The notes beneath the pieces were generated by a model, which worked only from the letters and a program-made list of their open reading frames with translations, was not told the origin of the DNA and ran no database searches. This document shows, piece by piece, positions 13,661 through 23,552 of a stretch of 64,000 nucleotides of DNA. This stretch comes from Siphonodentalium dalli. Lineage: Eukaryota > Mollusca > Scaphopoda > Gadilida > Siphonodentaliidae. How positions within the stretch are numbered: the stretch's first letter is position 1; the number at the start of each line of letters is the position of its first letter. The translations under genes and the position numbers were made by a program. The stretch is from the NCBI GenBank assembly GCA_032622095.1, contig CP136064.1, positions 5,697,512-5,761,511 on the forward strand, written 5' to 3'.

Positions 13661-16452
13661 ACGGGTTAACATGGCTGAATGAGAGAATCTATTGGTGAGA
13701 GACGGGTTAACAGTGAATGAATGGGAGAATCTATTGGTGAGAGACGGGTTAACAGTGGCTGAATGGGAGAATCTATTGGTGAGAGACGGGTTAACAGTGA
13801 ATGAATGGGAGAATCTATTGGTGAGAGACGGGTTAACAGTGGCTGAATGGGAGAATCTATTGAGGTGAGAGACGGGTTAATAGTGGCTGAATGGGAGAAT
13901 CTATTGGTGAGAGACGGGTTAATAGTGGCTGAATGGGAGAATCTATTGGTGAGAGACGGGTTAACATGGCTGAATGAGAGAATCTATTGAGGTGAGAGAC
14001 GGGTTAACAGTGAATGAATGGGAGAATCTATTGGTGAGAGACGGGTTAACAGTTGCTGAATGGGAGAATCTATTGGTGAGAGACGGGTTAACAGTGGCTG
14101 AATGGGAGAATCTATTGGTGAGAGACGGGTTAACAGTGGCTGAATGGGAGAATCTATTGGTGAGAGACGGGTTAACAGTGAATGAATGGGAGAATCTATT
14201 GGTGAGAGACGGGTTAACAGTGGCTGAATGGGAGAATATATTGGTGAGAGACGGGTTAACTGTGGCTGAATGGGAGAATCTATTGGTGAGAGACGGGTTA
14301 ACAGAGGCTGAATGGGAGAATGTATTGGTGAGAGACGGGTTAACAGAGGCTGAATGGGAGAATCTATTGGTGAGAGACGGGTTAACAGTGGCTGAATGGG
14401 AGAATCTATTGGTGAGAGATGGGTTAACGGTGGCTGAATGGGAGAATGTATTGGTGAGAGACGGGTTAACAGAGGCTGAATGGGAGAATCTATTGGTGAG
14501 AGACGGGTTAACAGTGGCTGAATGGGAGAATCTATTGGTGAGAGACGGGTTAACAGTGGCTGAATGGGAGAATCTATTGGTGAGAGACGGGTTAACAGTG
14601 AATGAATGGGAGAATCTATTGGTGAGAGACGGGTTAACAGTGGCTGAATGGGAGAATCTATTGGTGAGAGATGGGTTAACGGTGGCTGAATGGGAGAATG
14701 TATTGGTGAGAGACGGGTTAACAGAGGCTGAATGGGAGAATCTATTGGTGAGAGACGGGTTAACAGTGGCTGAATGGGAGAATCTATTGGTGAGAGACGG
14801 GTTAACAGTGGCTGAATGGGAGAATCTATTGGTGAGAGACGGGTTAACAGTGAATGAATGGGAGAATCTATTGGTGAGAGACGGGTTAACAGTGGCTGAA
14901 TGGGAGAATATATTGGTGAGAGACGGGTTAACTGTGGCTGAATGGGAGAATCTATTGGTGAGAGACGGGTTAACAGTGGCTGAATGGGAGAATATATTGG
15001 TGAGAGACGGGTTAACTGTGGCTGAATGGGAGAATCTATTGGTGAGAGACGGGTTAACAGTGGCTGAATGGGAGAATCTATTGGTGAGAGACGGGTTAAC
15101 AGTGGCTGAATGGGATAATCTATTGGTGAGAGACGGGTTAACAGTGGCTGAATGGGAGAATCTATTGGTGAGAGACAGGTTAACAGTGGCTGAATGGGAG
15201 AATCTATTGAGGTGAGAGACGGGTTAACAGTGAATGAATGGGAGAATCTATTGGTGAGAGACGGGTTAACAGTGAATGAATGGGAGAATCTATTGGTGAG
15301 AGACGGGTTAACAGTGAATGAATGGGAGAATCTATTGGTGAGAGACGGGTTAACAGTGAATGAATGGGAGAATCTATTGGTGAGAGACGGGTTAACAGTG
15401 AATGAATGGGAGAATCTATTGGTGAGAGACGGGTTAACAGTGAATGAATGGGAGAATCTATTGGTGAGAGACGGGTTAACAGTGAATGAATGGGAGAATC
15501 TATTGGTGAGAGACGGGTTAACAGTGAATGAATGGGAGAATCTATTGGTGAGAGACGGGTTAACAGTGGCTGAATGGGAGAATCTATTGGTGAGAGACGG
15601 GTTAACAGTGGCTGAATGGGAGAATCTATTGGTGAGAGACGGGTTAACAGTGAATGAATGGGAGAATCTATTGGTGAGTGACGGGTTAACAGTGAATGAA
15701 TGGGAGAATCTATTGGTGAGAGACGTGTTAACAGTGGCTGAATGGGAGAATCTATTGGTGAGAGACGGGTTAACAGTGGCTGAATGGGAGAATCTATTGG
15801 TGAGAGACGGGTTAACAGTGGCTGAATGGGAGAATCTATTGGTGAGAGACGGGTTAACAGTGAATGAATGGGAGAATCTATTGGTGAGAGACGGGTTAAC
15901 AGTGGCTGAATGGGAGAATCTATTGGTGAGAGACGGGTTAACAGTGAATGAATGGGAGAATCTATTGGTGAGTGACGGGTTAACAGTGAATGAATGGGAG
16001 AATCTATTGGTGAGAGACGTGTTAACAGTGGCTGAATGGGAGAATCTATTGGTGAGAGACGGGTTAACAGTGGCTGAATGGGAGAATCTATTGGTGAGAG
16101 ACGGGTTAACAGTGGCTGAATGGGAGAATCTATTGGTGAGAGACGGGTTAACAGTGAATGAATGGGAGAATCTATTGGTGAGAGACGGGTTAACAGTGGC
16201 TGAATGGGAGAATCTATTGGTGAGTGACGGGTTAACAGTGGCTGAATGGGAGAATCTATTGGTGAGTGACGGGTTAACAGTGGCTGAATGGGAGAATCTA
16301 TTGAGGCGAGAGCGGGTTAACAGTGGCTGAATGGGAGAATCTATTGGTGAGAGACGGGTTAACAGTGGCTGAATGGGAGAATCTATTGGTGAGAGACGGG
16401 TTAACAGTGGCTGAATGGGAGAATCTATCGAGGCGAGAGCGGGTTAACAGTG

Positions 16453-17225
16453 TGCAAATGTTAGCTTATTAGACTTGTAATACAAAGAAAATTTGTGGAA
16501 CCCAGACACCATTTGTCTTGGTTTATAGTTGCCCAGACATCGAGATGAGAAAATCCATGTCTCTTAATATGTTTGAACTTGCTCCACTCGTTTGTTGGAT
16601 GACTCACTCAGAATTATTGCCAGAGTTATGGGCCTTTTTTTAATCACCCAATTTTGTAGAATAAATGGGATATACTGGATTGGCTTTGACTGTCTGTCCG
16701 TCCGTCCGTTCTGTTCGTCCTGTCTTATACATGTCTGTCCGTTCGTTCTGTTCGTACGGGCTTATATCTTGTCTCTTTTGTTTGAACTTACTCTCGGGCT
16801 CCAAATAAAAGTCCAGTCCCAAATGTTAGTGCAGGGGGGAAATAAAAGGGCAGGGGGGAAATTCCATTGAAAGTTAATAAAAGTGCAGACCCAAATAATA
16901 GTGCAGGGGGAACTCTGAGCCCAAGAGTACCACACAGATATCACTATTTGTTTTATAGATGACTCACCCTGAGTTATTTGCCGTTTTTATACTCCCCAGT
17001 TATGGGAGTAAACTATATTTACTTTGTCTGTCCGTCCGTCTAGGTGTCCATTCGTCTGGAGATATATCTCAATCATCGGTTTTATCTCCATGAAAAGGAT
17101 TGTTCATCATCATGACTACTTTAAAATGAGGGGAAAATGGCATTGCTTGCATTTTCCATTCTAGAGTTATTCCTCTTTGTTTATCTGAAAGTCTTGGTTG
17201 CTTTGTCTGTCTGCACAGATACAAT
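16453..17225. other. Intronic or intergenic DNA with decayed repeats
   Basis: Single-copy-looking AT-rich DNA after the satellite. It has (GTCC)n/(GTTC)n-rich simple sequence at about 16690-16750, a short duplicated motif aataaaagtgcaggggg near 16800-16910, and a decayed piece of the ttatggccctttt family at about 16620-16700. I found no exon or RNA gene. Confidence 0.6.
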
Positions 17226-17333
17226 ACAATAATGCCCTAAGTAATCGACTCCTTAACCACAGCAGAATTATGGGTAACTTTTCAGGATTTAGTCAGAAAT
17301 ACGGCTTGTTGCCATTCATCGGAAAGCTCTCAC
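17226..17333 (+). mobile_element. Mariner-type palindromic MITE (family D), left half only
   Basis: Matches the left arm of family D (end AGTAATGCCCTAAGTAATCG; see 20716-20995). It reads up to the central gctctc and is then replaced by a GC-rich tandem repeat, so the right arm is missing. Confidence 0.8.
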
Positions 17334-17505
17334 CGTGGTGGCATGCCAGCACCGTGGGTGTATGCCAGAGACTGGGGGTATGCCAGCACCATGGGGTATG
17401 CCAGCCAGCACCGTTGGGGTATGCCAGCACCGTGGGGGTACGCCAGCACCATGTGGGGCACTGTGCGGGGGGGGGGGGGGTATGCCAGCACCCGAGGTGT
17501 AACTT
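17334..17505. repeat. GC-rich short tandem repeat (~18 bp) with a G tract
   Basis: Imperfect repeats of tatgccagcaccgtgggg, ending in a 13-base G run near 17468-17480. It starts exactly where the left arm of the preceding palindromic MITE stops, so it may have grown at the palindrome centre. Confidence 0.75.
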
Positions 17506-17559
17506 CTTGTTATATATGCATAACATGAATTTATCTATTGATTTTAGTGAGGGTAAATA

Positions 17560-17940
17560 AATGGGTGCACAGAGTAAATAGAATGTTTAAAGACGAGCCT
17601 TTAAAATATGGACGGGCAACAGCGGGCGGGGATTAAAACCTGTCAATTATTGTATTTAATTTTGCCTAAGGTGTGAAATATGATTTGTCAAATAGACACT
17701 AAATAATTCATAATATCAGACAGACAGCAAAACGCCTGTAAATATCTAATTATTTCTGGTTGGACATCGTTCAGTTCGACTTACTAGTACATCGTATGCT
17801 GCATCCATTGACCCCAAGAACTATAAAAGCCATTAGGATCGCGGGACTCCAGGAGAAGATGGGAATGTATATCATCTGTGATAGAATCGGTCCATATTTT
17901 AAGATGTAGCTGTTGTCAGAGATTTTCATCATTCAATTTT
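17560..17940. repeat. Dispersed repeat R, copy 1
   Basis: Shares a colinear stretch (gtgaaatatgatttgtcaaa ... gacatcgttcag ... gcatccattgaccccaagaa ... gagaagatgggaatgtatat) with 19825-20530. Copy 1 has gccaTTAggatcg where copy 2 carries a TTAA-flanked MITE. I recognise no protein in it. Confidence 0.8.
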
Positions 17941-18049
17941 TGTTTTCGAAAGTGGGGGAATTTTATTTTTTATTTTTATTTTATGACAGAATCATTACTG
18001 AATCGGAGTCTAAAAGTCAACTAATAAGGCCAAATAACAAATATTAATT

Positions 18050-18215
18050 GAGTCTCAGATACCACCGCATTGAAATAAATGTCCTGTTTTATTTAAATTT
18101 TTGATATTATGACCAAAACAAATCTAAAAAAATAAATAAAAAATTAAGTCCTCCCTTCCTCATTGATTTAGAAAAAAAATTGTCTGAGGCTCAAATAGTT
18201 TTTCTTCTTTTAGAT
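18050..18215. mobile_element. Fragment of TIR element F
   Basis: Partial match to the right part of the element at 26723-27412 (ctcattgattt, A-rich run, then a ttgtctgaggctcaaa end). It looks like a degraded copy. The flanking DNA at 17941-18049 and 18216-18650 shows nothing recognisable. Confidence 0.5.
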
Positions 18216-18658
18216 TTAACTTGTTTGGAAACATATCCCCTGCAGTTTGATGCTATAAATAGGAAACATGGTAATGAGTTTGCTATAAATAGGAAACATG
18301 CTAATGAATTTACCTCCTGTGGTATGATGGCATATTTCCACTCTGTTTTTTTATTGTTGATGGGCACCCCAACCATACATGGCATGGGTACTGTCATATT
18401 TAATGGGTAATGTAGCTGAAACAATGCTACCCTATTTGTTTAATAACATACAAGACTTGTTAACAATATGAATTGTGAACGAATTACTCTCTACAGTTTA
18501 ATGTGATGTGAAACACCCGGTGATCAAATAGAAATTGAGAATAATCTTGTTCAATGCAGTAATTCTTAGAATTATTATATAATATGTCTTTAATTTTAAA
18601 TTTTTTATTACGAAGCATGATTTGATCTCAGTTTATGAATGTTACTGGTAGCAAATAA

Positions 18659-19684
18659 CAAGTCTGGATACATTGTGTTCAGGGTCCGCGCTTGACAGAA
18701 ATGTACTTTTGCCAAATAATTTGCCAAATGAAAATATATTTTGCCAAATTCTTTTAGAATTTGCCAAATATTATTCCTGACAGTATCATTTTCTGCAACC
18801 TTGATTGAGTCTTATGTTTCGACACTCGCGGTTTGATATCAATAAAAAAATCAGTTAGTTAATAATTATACTCTCATCTCTATTGTGGTTTATCATACAA
18901 GAATAAACCAATCACTGAACAATACAATGGTAGAAGGGTTGCTTCATCAGAAGGGAACATCACAAGAGGATTAGCTATGTAAGCCCCACCATCACACTAA
19001 ATAGAGGTAATCCCTCCACCCATCGATACTAACGATATCAGATTAACTGCATCTTAATGGAGGTGTTAACTTTTGCGAAACAAAAAAAACACAACTAATA
19101 TAATTCCATTGTAATAATTTCCTAAAACAAATGGTATTGATTGACCGATATTTTTCAACTTTATTGAGGAATTAAAAAGTGACATGCCAAATGAAAATAT
19201 TTTTTGCCAAATGTGAATTATTTTTGCCATTGGCAAATTTGGCAAGTGGCAGCGCGAACCCTGATTGTGTCTGTCATCTGCCGAATGAGGTCCCAAGGGT
19301 GAATTTAGTGATGCTATCCTGCATCACCAAATTCACCCTCTGGGAACCTCAATTTGCTTAGACCACAAACCCTATGTGAGAGCTGGGTTAGATCGATGTT
19401 CCCCAGTTGAAGTTGGTGATGTTCAACCATTAGTCACCTCGATCATGCATTTTATCTTCTGCAAATTACAGGATATAAAAACTGAACAGAAGGGAAAAAG
19501 TACCGAAAAAAACAATGTTAATTTGAGATTATGCATGTAGATACATCCCAGAAGTTGAGGCCTGAGCAGAATGGTATCGCCAGAGGGTGAATTTGGTGAT
19601 ATGCTTGCCCTCTTGAATAGCGTCACTAAATTCATCCATGGGACCTCATTCTGTAAATGTCAAGACACACTATATCCAGGCATG
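18659..19684. mobile_element. Foldback MITE (family E) split by a hAT-like insertion
   Basis: Family E has long inverted ends. The left end CAAGTCTGGATAC at 18659 and the right end ending CCAGGCATG at 19684 are complementary over tens of bases (tgtctgtcat, gaatgaggtccc, gggtgaatttagtgatgct). The flanks gcaaataa (18651-18658 and 19685-19692) form an 8-bp TSD. The element is interrupted after 18679 by the hAT-like element at 18680-19263. Removing that and one TSD copy restores the family consensus. The interior has further inverted copies of the gggtgaattt module. Confidence 0.85.
18680..19263. mobile_element. hAT-like non-autonomous element (584 bp)
   Basis: Ends are CAGGGTCCGCGCTTG on the left and, reverse-complemented, CAGGGTTCGCGCTGCC on the right, fitting the hAT pattern CAGNG...CNCTG. 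Flanks attgtgtt (18672-18679) and attgtgtc (19264-19271) match 7 of 8 bases, the TSD size known for hAT. Subterminal TTTTGCCAAAT/ATTTGGCAA repeats cluster at both ends and look like transposase-binding sites. There is no transposase ORF. Confidence 0.88.
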
Positions 19685-19826
19685 GCAAATAACCCCTGTT
19701 ATATTCACTATATCCAGGCATGGCAAATAACCCCTGTAATATTCACTATATCCAGGCATAGCAAATAACCCCTGTAATATTCACTATATCCAGGCATGGC
19801 AAATAACCCCTGTATTATTCAGAGTA
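19664..19826. repeat. 38-bp tandem repeat, ~4 copies, spanning a MITE end and its TSD
   Basis: Unit actatatccaggcatggcaa plus ataacccctgtaatattc. It combines the last bases of the family E element (tatccaggcatg) with the TSD and flank (gcaaataacccctg), so the amplification happened after insertion. Confidence 0.85.
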
Positions 19827-20530
19827 AAGAGAATGTGTTTCAAGATGGGGATAAACCAAGCAATTATTTCATCTTGCCTAAGTAGTGAAATATGATTTGT
19901 CAAATAGACACTAAATAATTCATAATATCAGACAGACAGCAAAAACGCCAGCAAATATATAATTATTTGTGGTCGGACATCGTTCAGTGCTACTTTCATC
20001 GAAAGCTGCATCCATTGACCCCAAGAACGAAAAAAGCCATTAACCCTTTAACCAACAGAAGGGCCCTGTGCCAATGCATTCTCTTATATATGCGAGTCGA
20101 CCATAGGTCGCCTCGCATATATAAGAGAATGCATTGGCTTAACACATTAAAAATTATAAAATTGTTAAAGAATGTAAGAAAAAATGGTAAAAAGTGTTAA
20201 AAAAAGATTTTTTTTAGGCCAATGCATTCTCTTATATATGCGAGGCGACCTATGGTCGACTCGCATATATAAGAGAATGCATTGGCACAGGGCATAACTG
20301 TAACTATCACAATGTGGTCAAGGAGCCGGTTCCAATGATATCCATATTTGTATGGTTCTATTGAGACAGACCGAAGATATTTTAGGCTGTTGAAGCTTTA
20401 TTTGGCCGGTTTGTTGGGTAAAGGGTTAAGATCGTGAAGCTACAGGAGAAGATGGGAATGTATATCATCCGTAATGGAATTGGTCCATATTAGGACATAG
20501 TTGTTTGCGAGAGATTTATTGGCCTTCACT
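19827..20530. repeat. Dispersed repeat R, copy 2, interrupted by a MITE
   Basis: Colinear with 17560-17940. The copy is split by the family A MITE at 20040-20429 within gccaTTAA...TTAAgatcg, where copy 1 reads gccaTTAggatcg. Confidence 0.8.
20040..20429 (+). mobile_element. piggyBac-like MITE, family A, copy 1
   Basis: Ends are TTAACCCTTTAaCCAACA and TTGTTGGGTAAAGGGTTAA, flanked by TTAA. Two copies of the shared hairpin cassette (GCCAATGCATTCTC ... TATATGCGAG arm) lie in opposite orientation around an AT-rich spacer. The right third carries caatgatatccatatttg, gaccgaagatattttagg and ctgttgaagctttatttgg. TTAA target sites and CCCTTT-type ends are known for piggyBac; no transposase is encoded. 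The pre-insertion site is visible in repeat R copy 1. Confidence 0.85.
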
Positions 20531-20715
20531 ACCCGATTGGCTCCATTTATTCTGCCATTCGATATAAACTGAGTGTCTGTGAAGAGAGTGGCGTGCTTTG
20601 ATAGAAAGGCTTTTCTTGTAGTATCTTTCAAATTTAAAACAGATCTGTTTGTGGAATTAGGGTTCTGTCAGTCATGTCAACAAAGGTTAATGTTTGTATA
20701 TATTGCAGAACATGC

Positions 20716-20995
20716 TACAGTAATGCCCTAAGTAATCGACTCCTTAACCACAGCAGAATTATGGGTAACTTTTCAGGATTCAGTCTGAAATATGGCTTGT
20801 TGCCATTCATCGGAAAGCTCTCAGGGAGAGCTTTCCCCTGAGAGCTTTCCGATGAATTGCAACAAGCCATATTTCCGCAAGCTCAGGGAGAGCTTTCCGA
20901 TGAATGGCATCAAGCCATATTTCCCACTAAATCATAAAAAGTTACCCATAATTCTACTGTGGTTAATGAGTGGATTACTTAGGGCATTACTGTAG
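20716..20995. mobile_element. Mariner-type palindromic MITE, family D, full length
   Basis: Reads TACAGTAATGCCCTAAGTAA at the left and the complementary ttacttagggcattactgta at the right, with TA at each edge as in Tc1/mariner. The whole element is a near-palindrome around gaaagctctc/gagagctttcc. The centre of this copy has an extra repeat of the gagctttccgatgaa segment. Flanks 20531-20715 and 20996-21671 show nothing else recognisable. Confidence 0.8.
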
Positions 20996-21671
20996 CTTGC
21001 TAACCAAGCAGGGCACATAATTTGGGTTGATAAAATTTTCCATTTGCCTTTTGTTCACCCAAGTCAAAATGTGGCAGACCTATTTTTCGTTCACCATAGC
21101 GCTGAGGAGAGTTCAGACTCAACCTTCAAAACAACTAATATGAATCGTACGTGACACGTAGTGGAGCAACCACACACACTGTGCCTCGAATTTTTATCGG
21201 CGACATAACACTAATAATAATTTAAGTAACAACATGCAATGGCCCTGGTGGAGACGACATGACAAGTATTATCATGGATTGTGCAATATTCTCGGGATTC
21301 TGGCCCGCAAAGCCAGCATGACGTAAATGATGTCATGAACCGTGCCATGACGTCTTCTCTGGTTTTCATTAAGCTAACTAACGAAATTGGTATAAATGAA
21401 ACTAATATGCCTAAATCACATGGGAATTCTTCGGAAGTTGACAATTTTTTTTCATCTAGTTGAAATCAATTTCAGAAAAAAACATACACGTCACCAGCAT
21501 TTGGCTCATCGCTATAGAAAATACAGAAACAAATATATGATGTCATCATTCACTAATGCGTGCTTCGTGCACTTGTGGTTGCTATCAATCATGAATCTTT
21601 CATTTTGAGATAAGTTCCAAGCACTAGAAAATCATCATCAGCTAACAAATGCATGAAATGGCCTTGGAAAA

Positions 21672-21951
21672 AATTCATTGGAAAGTTCTCACTAAATCCT
21701 GAAAAGTTACCCATAATTCTGTTGTGGTTAACCCTTTGAGTGCCAGGGGCCGATCTCATCGGCCCTAAACCTACATAATAAGTCTGTTAAAGAATATAAG
21801 AATAAATTATAAAAATTGTAAAAAATTGTAAAAAAAATATGGTCGACTCGCATATATAAGAGAATGCATTGGCACAGGGTATATGGGTTGATACAAAAAT
21901 CGACCTGGCACTCAAAGGGTTAAGGAGTCCTTTATTTAGGGCATTACTGTA
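21672..21951. mobile_element. Family D MITE, right half, with a nested MITE
   Basis: The right arm of family D (attcattggaaagttctc ... cccataattctg ... gggcattactgta) is interrupted at its internal gtggTTAAggagtc site by the family B element at 21728-21923, with TTAA on both sides. The left arm is missing. Confidence 0.85.
21728..21923 (+). mobile_element. piggyBac-like MITE, family B, copy 1 (196 bp)
   Basis: Ends are TTAACCCTTTGAGTGCCAGG and CCTGGCACTCAAAGGGTTAA. Only the right half of the hairpin cassette is present (ggtcgactcgcatatataag to gcattggcaca). It sits exactly at a TTAA of a family D element whose intact sequence is known from other copies, so duplication of TTAA is demonstrated. 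Confidence 0.88.
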
Positions 21952-22230
21952 AGTCTAAGGTGCTACATCATCTGGGATCCAGTGTGGGCTCCCAGACCCC
22001 ACCCTCGGGAGCTCACTTCTGTGAGGGGCGACCTGTTGACAGGTCATCATAACTTTTCCATTCGCCCCAAATTTCATTGCCTGGCCAGCTGGCCTGGCCT
22101 AGTAGTAAAAAAGGCCCTTTAAATTTATAAGGGTTGTTCTAACCTAGTATATAAAGGGTCTTGTGCATTTAGAGGGTGGTCTGTTTGGTCCATGCTAGCT
22201 GAGTCAACAAATGGCAGTGTATGAGCATGG

Positions 22231-22630
22231 TTAACCCTTTACCCAACAGAACGGCCCTGTGCCAATGCATTCTCTTATATATGCGAGTCGACCATAGGTC
22301 GCCTCACATATATAAGAGAATGCATTGGCGTAACACATTAAAAATTATAAAATTGTTAAAGAATGTAAGAAAAAATGGTAAAAAGTGTTAATTTTTTTTT
22401 TTTTTTAGGCCAATGCATTCTTTTATATATGCGAGGCGACCTATGGTCGACTCGCATATATAAGAGAATGCATTGGCACAGGGCATAACTGTAACCATCA
22501 CAATGTGGTCAACGAACCGGTTCCAATGATATCCATATGTGTATGGTTCTATTGAGACAGACCGAAGATATTTTAGGCTGTTGAAGCTTTATTTGGCCGG
22601 TTTTGGCCGGTTTGTTGGGTAAAGGGTTAA
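22231..22630 (+). mobile_element. piggyBac-like MITE, family A, copy 2 (400 bp)
   Basis: TTAACCCTTTACCCAACA at the left, TTGTTGGGTAAAGGGTTAA at the right, two inverted hairpin cassettes, and the same right third as copy 1 with a duplicated ttttggccgg. Confidence 0.85.
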
Positions 22631-22806
22631 ACTGTATCATATATATTACAGAGGGAGGAACTGTGAAACTGTCGGACTTTACTTTGAATGCAATGATGCA
22701 GTTCTGATATACATAAGAATCTATTACATACAATTATATGTTCTAGCATCATGCTGTGATACAGGAAATTGACAGCTAGGGTCTGCTAACTTCAGATTGA
22801 GTTTTC

Positions 22807-23057
22807 ACACCCTTTCATGATGGGAGCTGCGCTGGCGCAACATAAAAGACCCTATGCCAATGCATTATCTTATATATGCGAGTCAACCATATATAAGAGA
22901 ATATATAAGAGAATTGTAAAAAATAATATAAAATTTGTTAGGCCAATGCATTCTCTTATATACAGTAGGCGAGGTGACCTATGGATATATACAAGAGAAT
23001 GCACTGGCACAGGATTTTTAATGTTGCACCAGCACGGCTCCCGCCATAAAGGGTTTA
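22807..23057 (+). mobile_element. piggyBac-like MITE, family C, degraded copy
   Basis: Left end CCCTTTCATGATGGGAGCTG, right end approximately complementary (ggctcccgccataaaggg). Two eroded hairpin cassettes, the first with its loop region rearranged into tandem atataagaga. The TTAA ends are mutated. Confidence 0.6.
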
Positions 23058-23552
23058 AGGATACGGATGGCCTTCACAATGGGTATTGCTGTTAAAAAAA
23101 AGTTACATCCGTTAAAACTGCCATAAACAGAAAGAATATTAAAATATAGACAGATTTTGTTCTTATACCAATCGTAAATATCGCATAAATATCATGTTAT
23201 TGTCAAGATTGTTCGCCATGTTAGTAAATAAAAACCATATTATGATACAGTACAGTGCATAAAGTGGGTGTGATATGCAAAACACTCAACACCGGGGAGA
23301 CCCCACTAAATGTACTTTGGTTAAAATTGACACCGATATACCGATAATGCCCCCCCCCCCCAATGATGTTCACTACTATGAGAGCATTCAATGGAGTGTT
23401 CAACCGTTTTGTCCAGATGTTTTATTTTAGAGTTATTCTTCTTTGTTTATCTGGAAATGTTTTTTTTTTTGTCCTTCGGAGCAGATATCTCCTTCACCGT
23501 TTGACGAATATCAATGAAAATTCAGTATGGATGTTCACTGCTACCAGGGCAT
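23058..23552. other. Intronic DNA with decayed simple repeats
   Basis: AT-rich sequence with a C run at about 23350-23361 and two decayed copies of a ttccattctagagttattcttctttgt-type repeat. No exon or RNA gene seen. Confidence 0.5.

Larger units (their letters stand above)
1..16452. repeat. 42-bp minisatellite array (~390 units), left end outside window
   Basis: Head-to-tail array of a 42-bp unit that reads gtgagagacgggttaacagt, then ggctgaatgggagaatctat, then tg. Almost every unit has a HpaI site (GTTAAC). Variants recur: aatgaa for gctgaa, gtgagtgacg, gaggcgag, a 44-bp form with gaggtgagag, and 41-bp or shorter forms. Two frames are stop-free by chance: + strand LTVAEWENLLVRDG and - strand LTRLSPIDSPIQPL, 14 residues each, giving apparent ORFs up to 884 and 876 codons. 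Scattered 1-2-bp indels and tgaatgagag stops break the frames, there are no splice or start contexts, and both strands are equally open, so I do not call a gene. It ends abruptly at about 16452. Since the first 82 syntaxin codons are not found between it and the first exon, it probably lies in an STX1 intron. Confidence 0.97.

Noticed and set aside
18191-18424. Short ORFs on both strands near 18180-18424
   Set aside because: Overlapping on opposite strands, no domain, next to a TE fragment.
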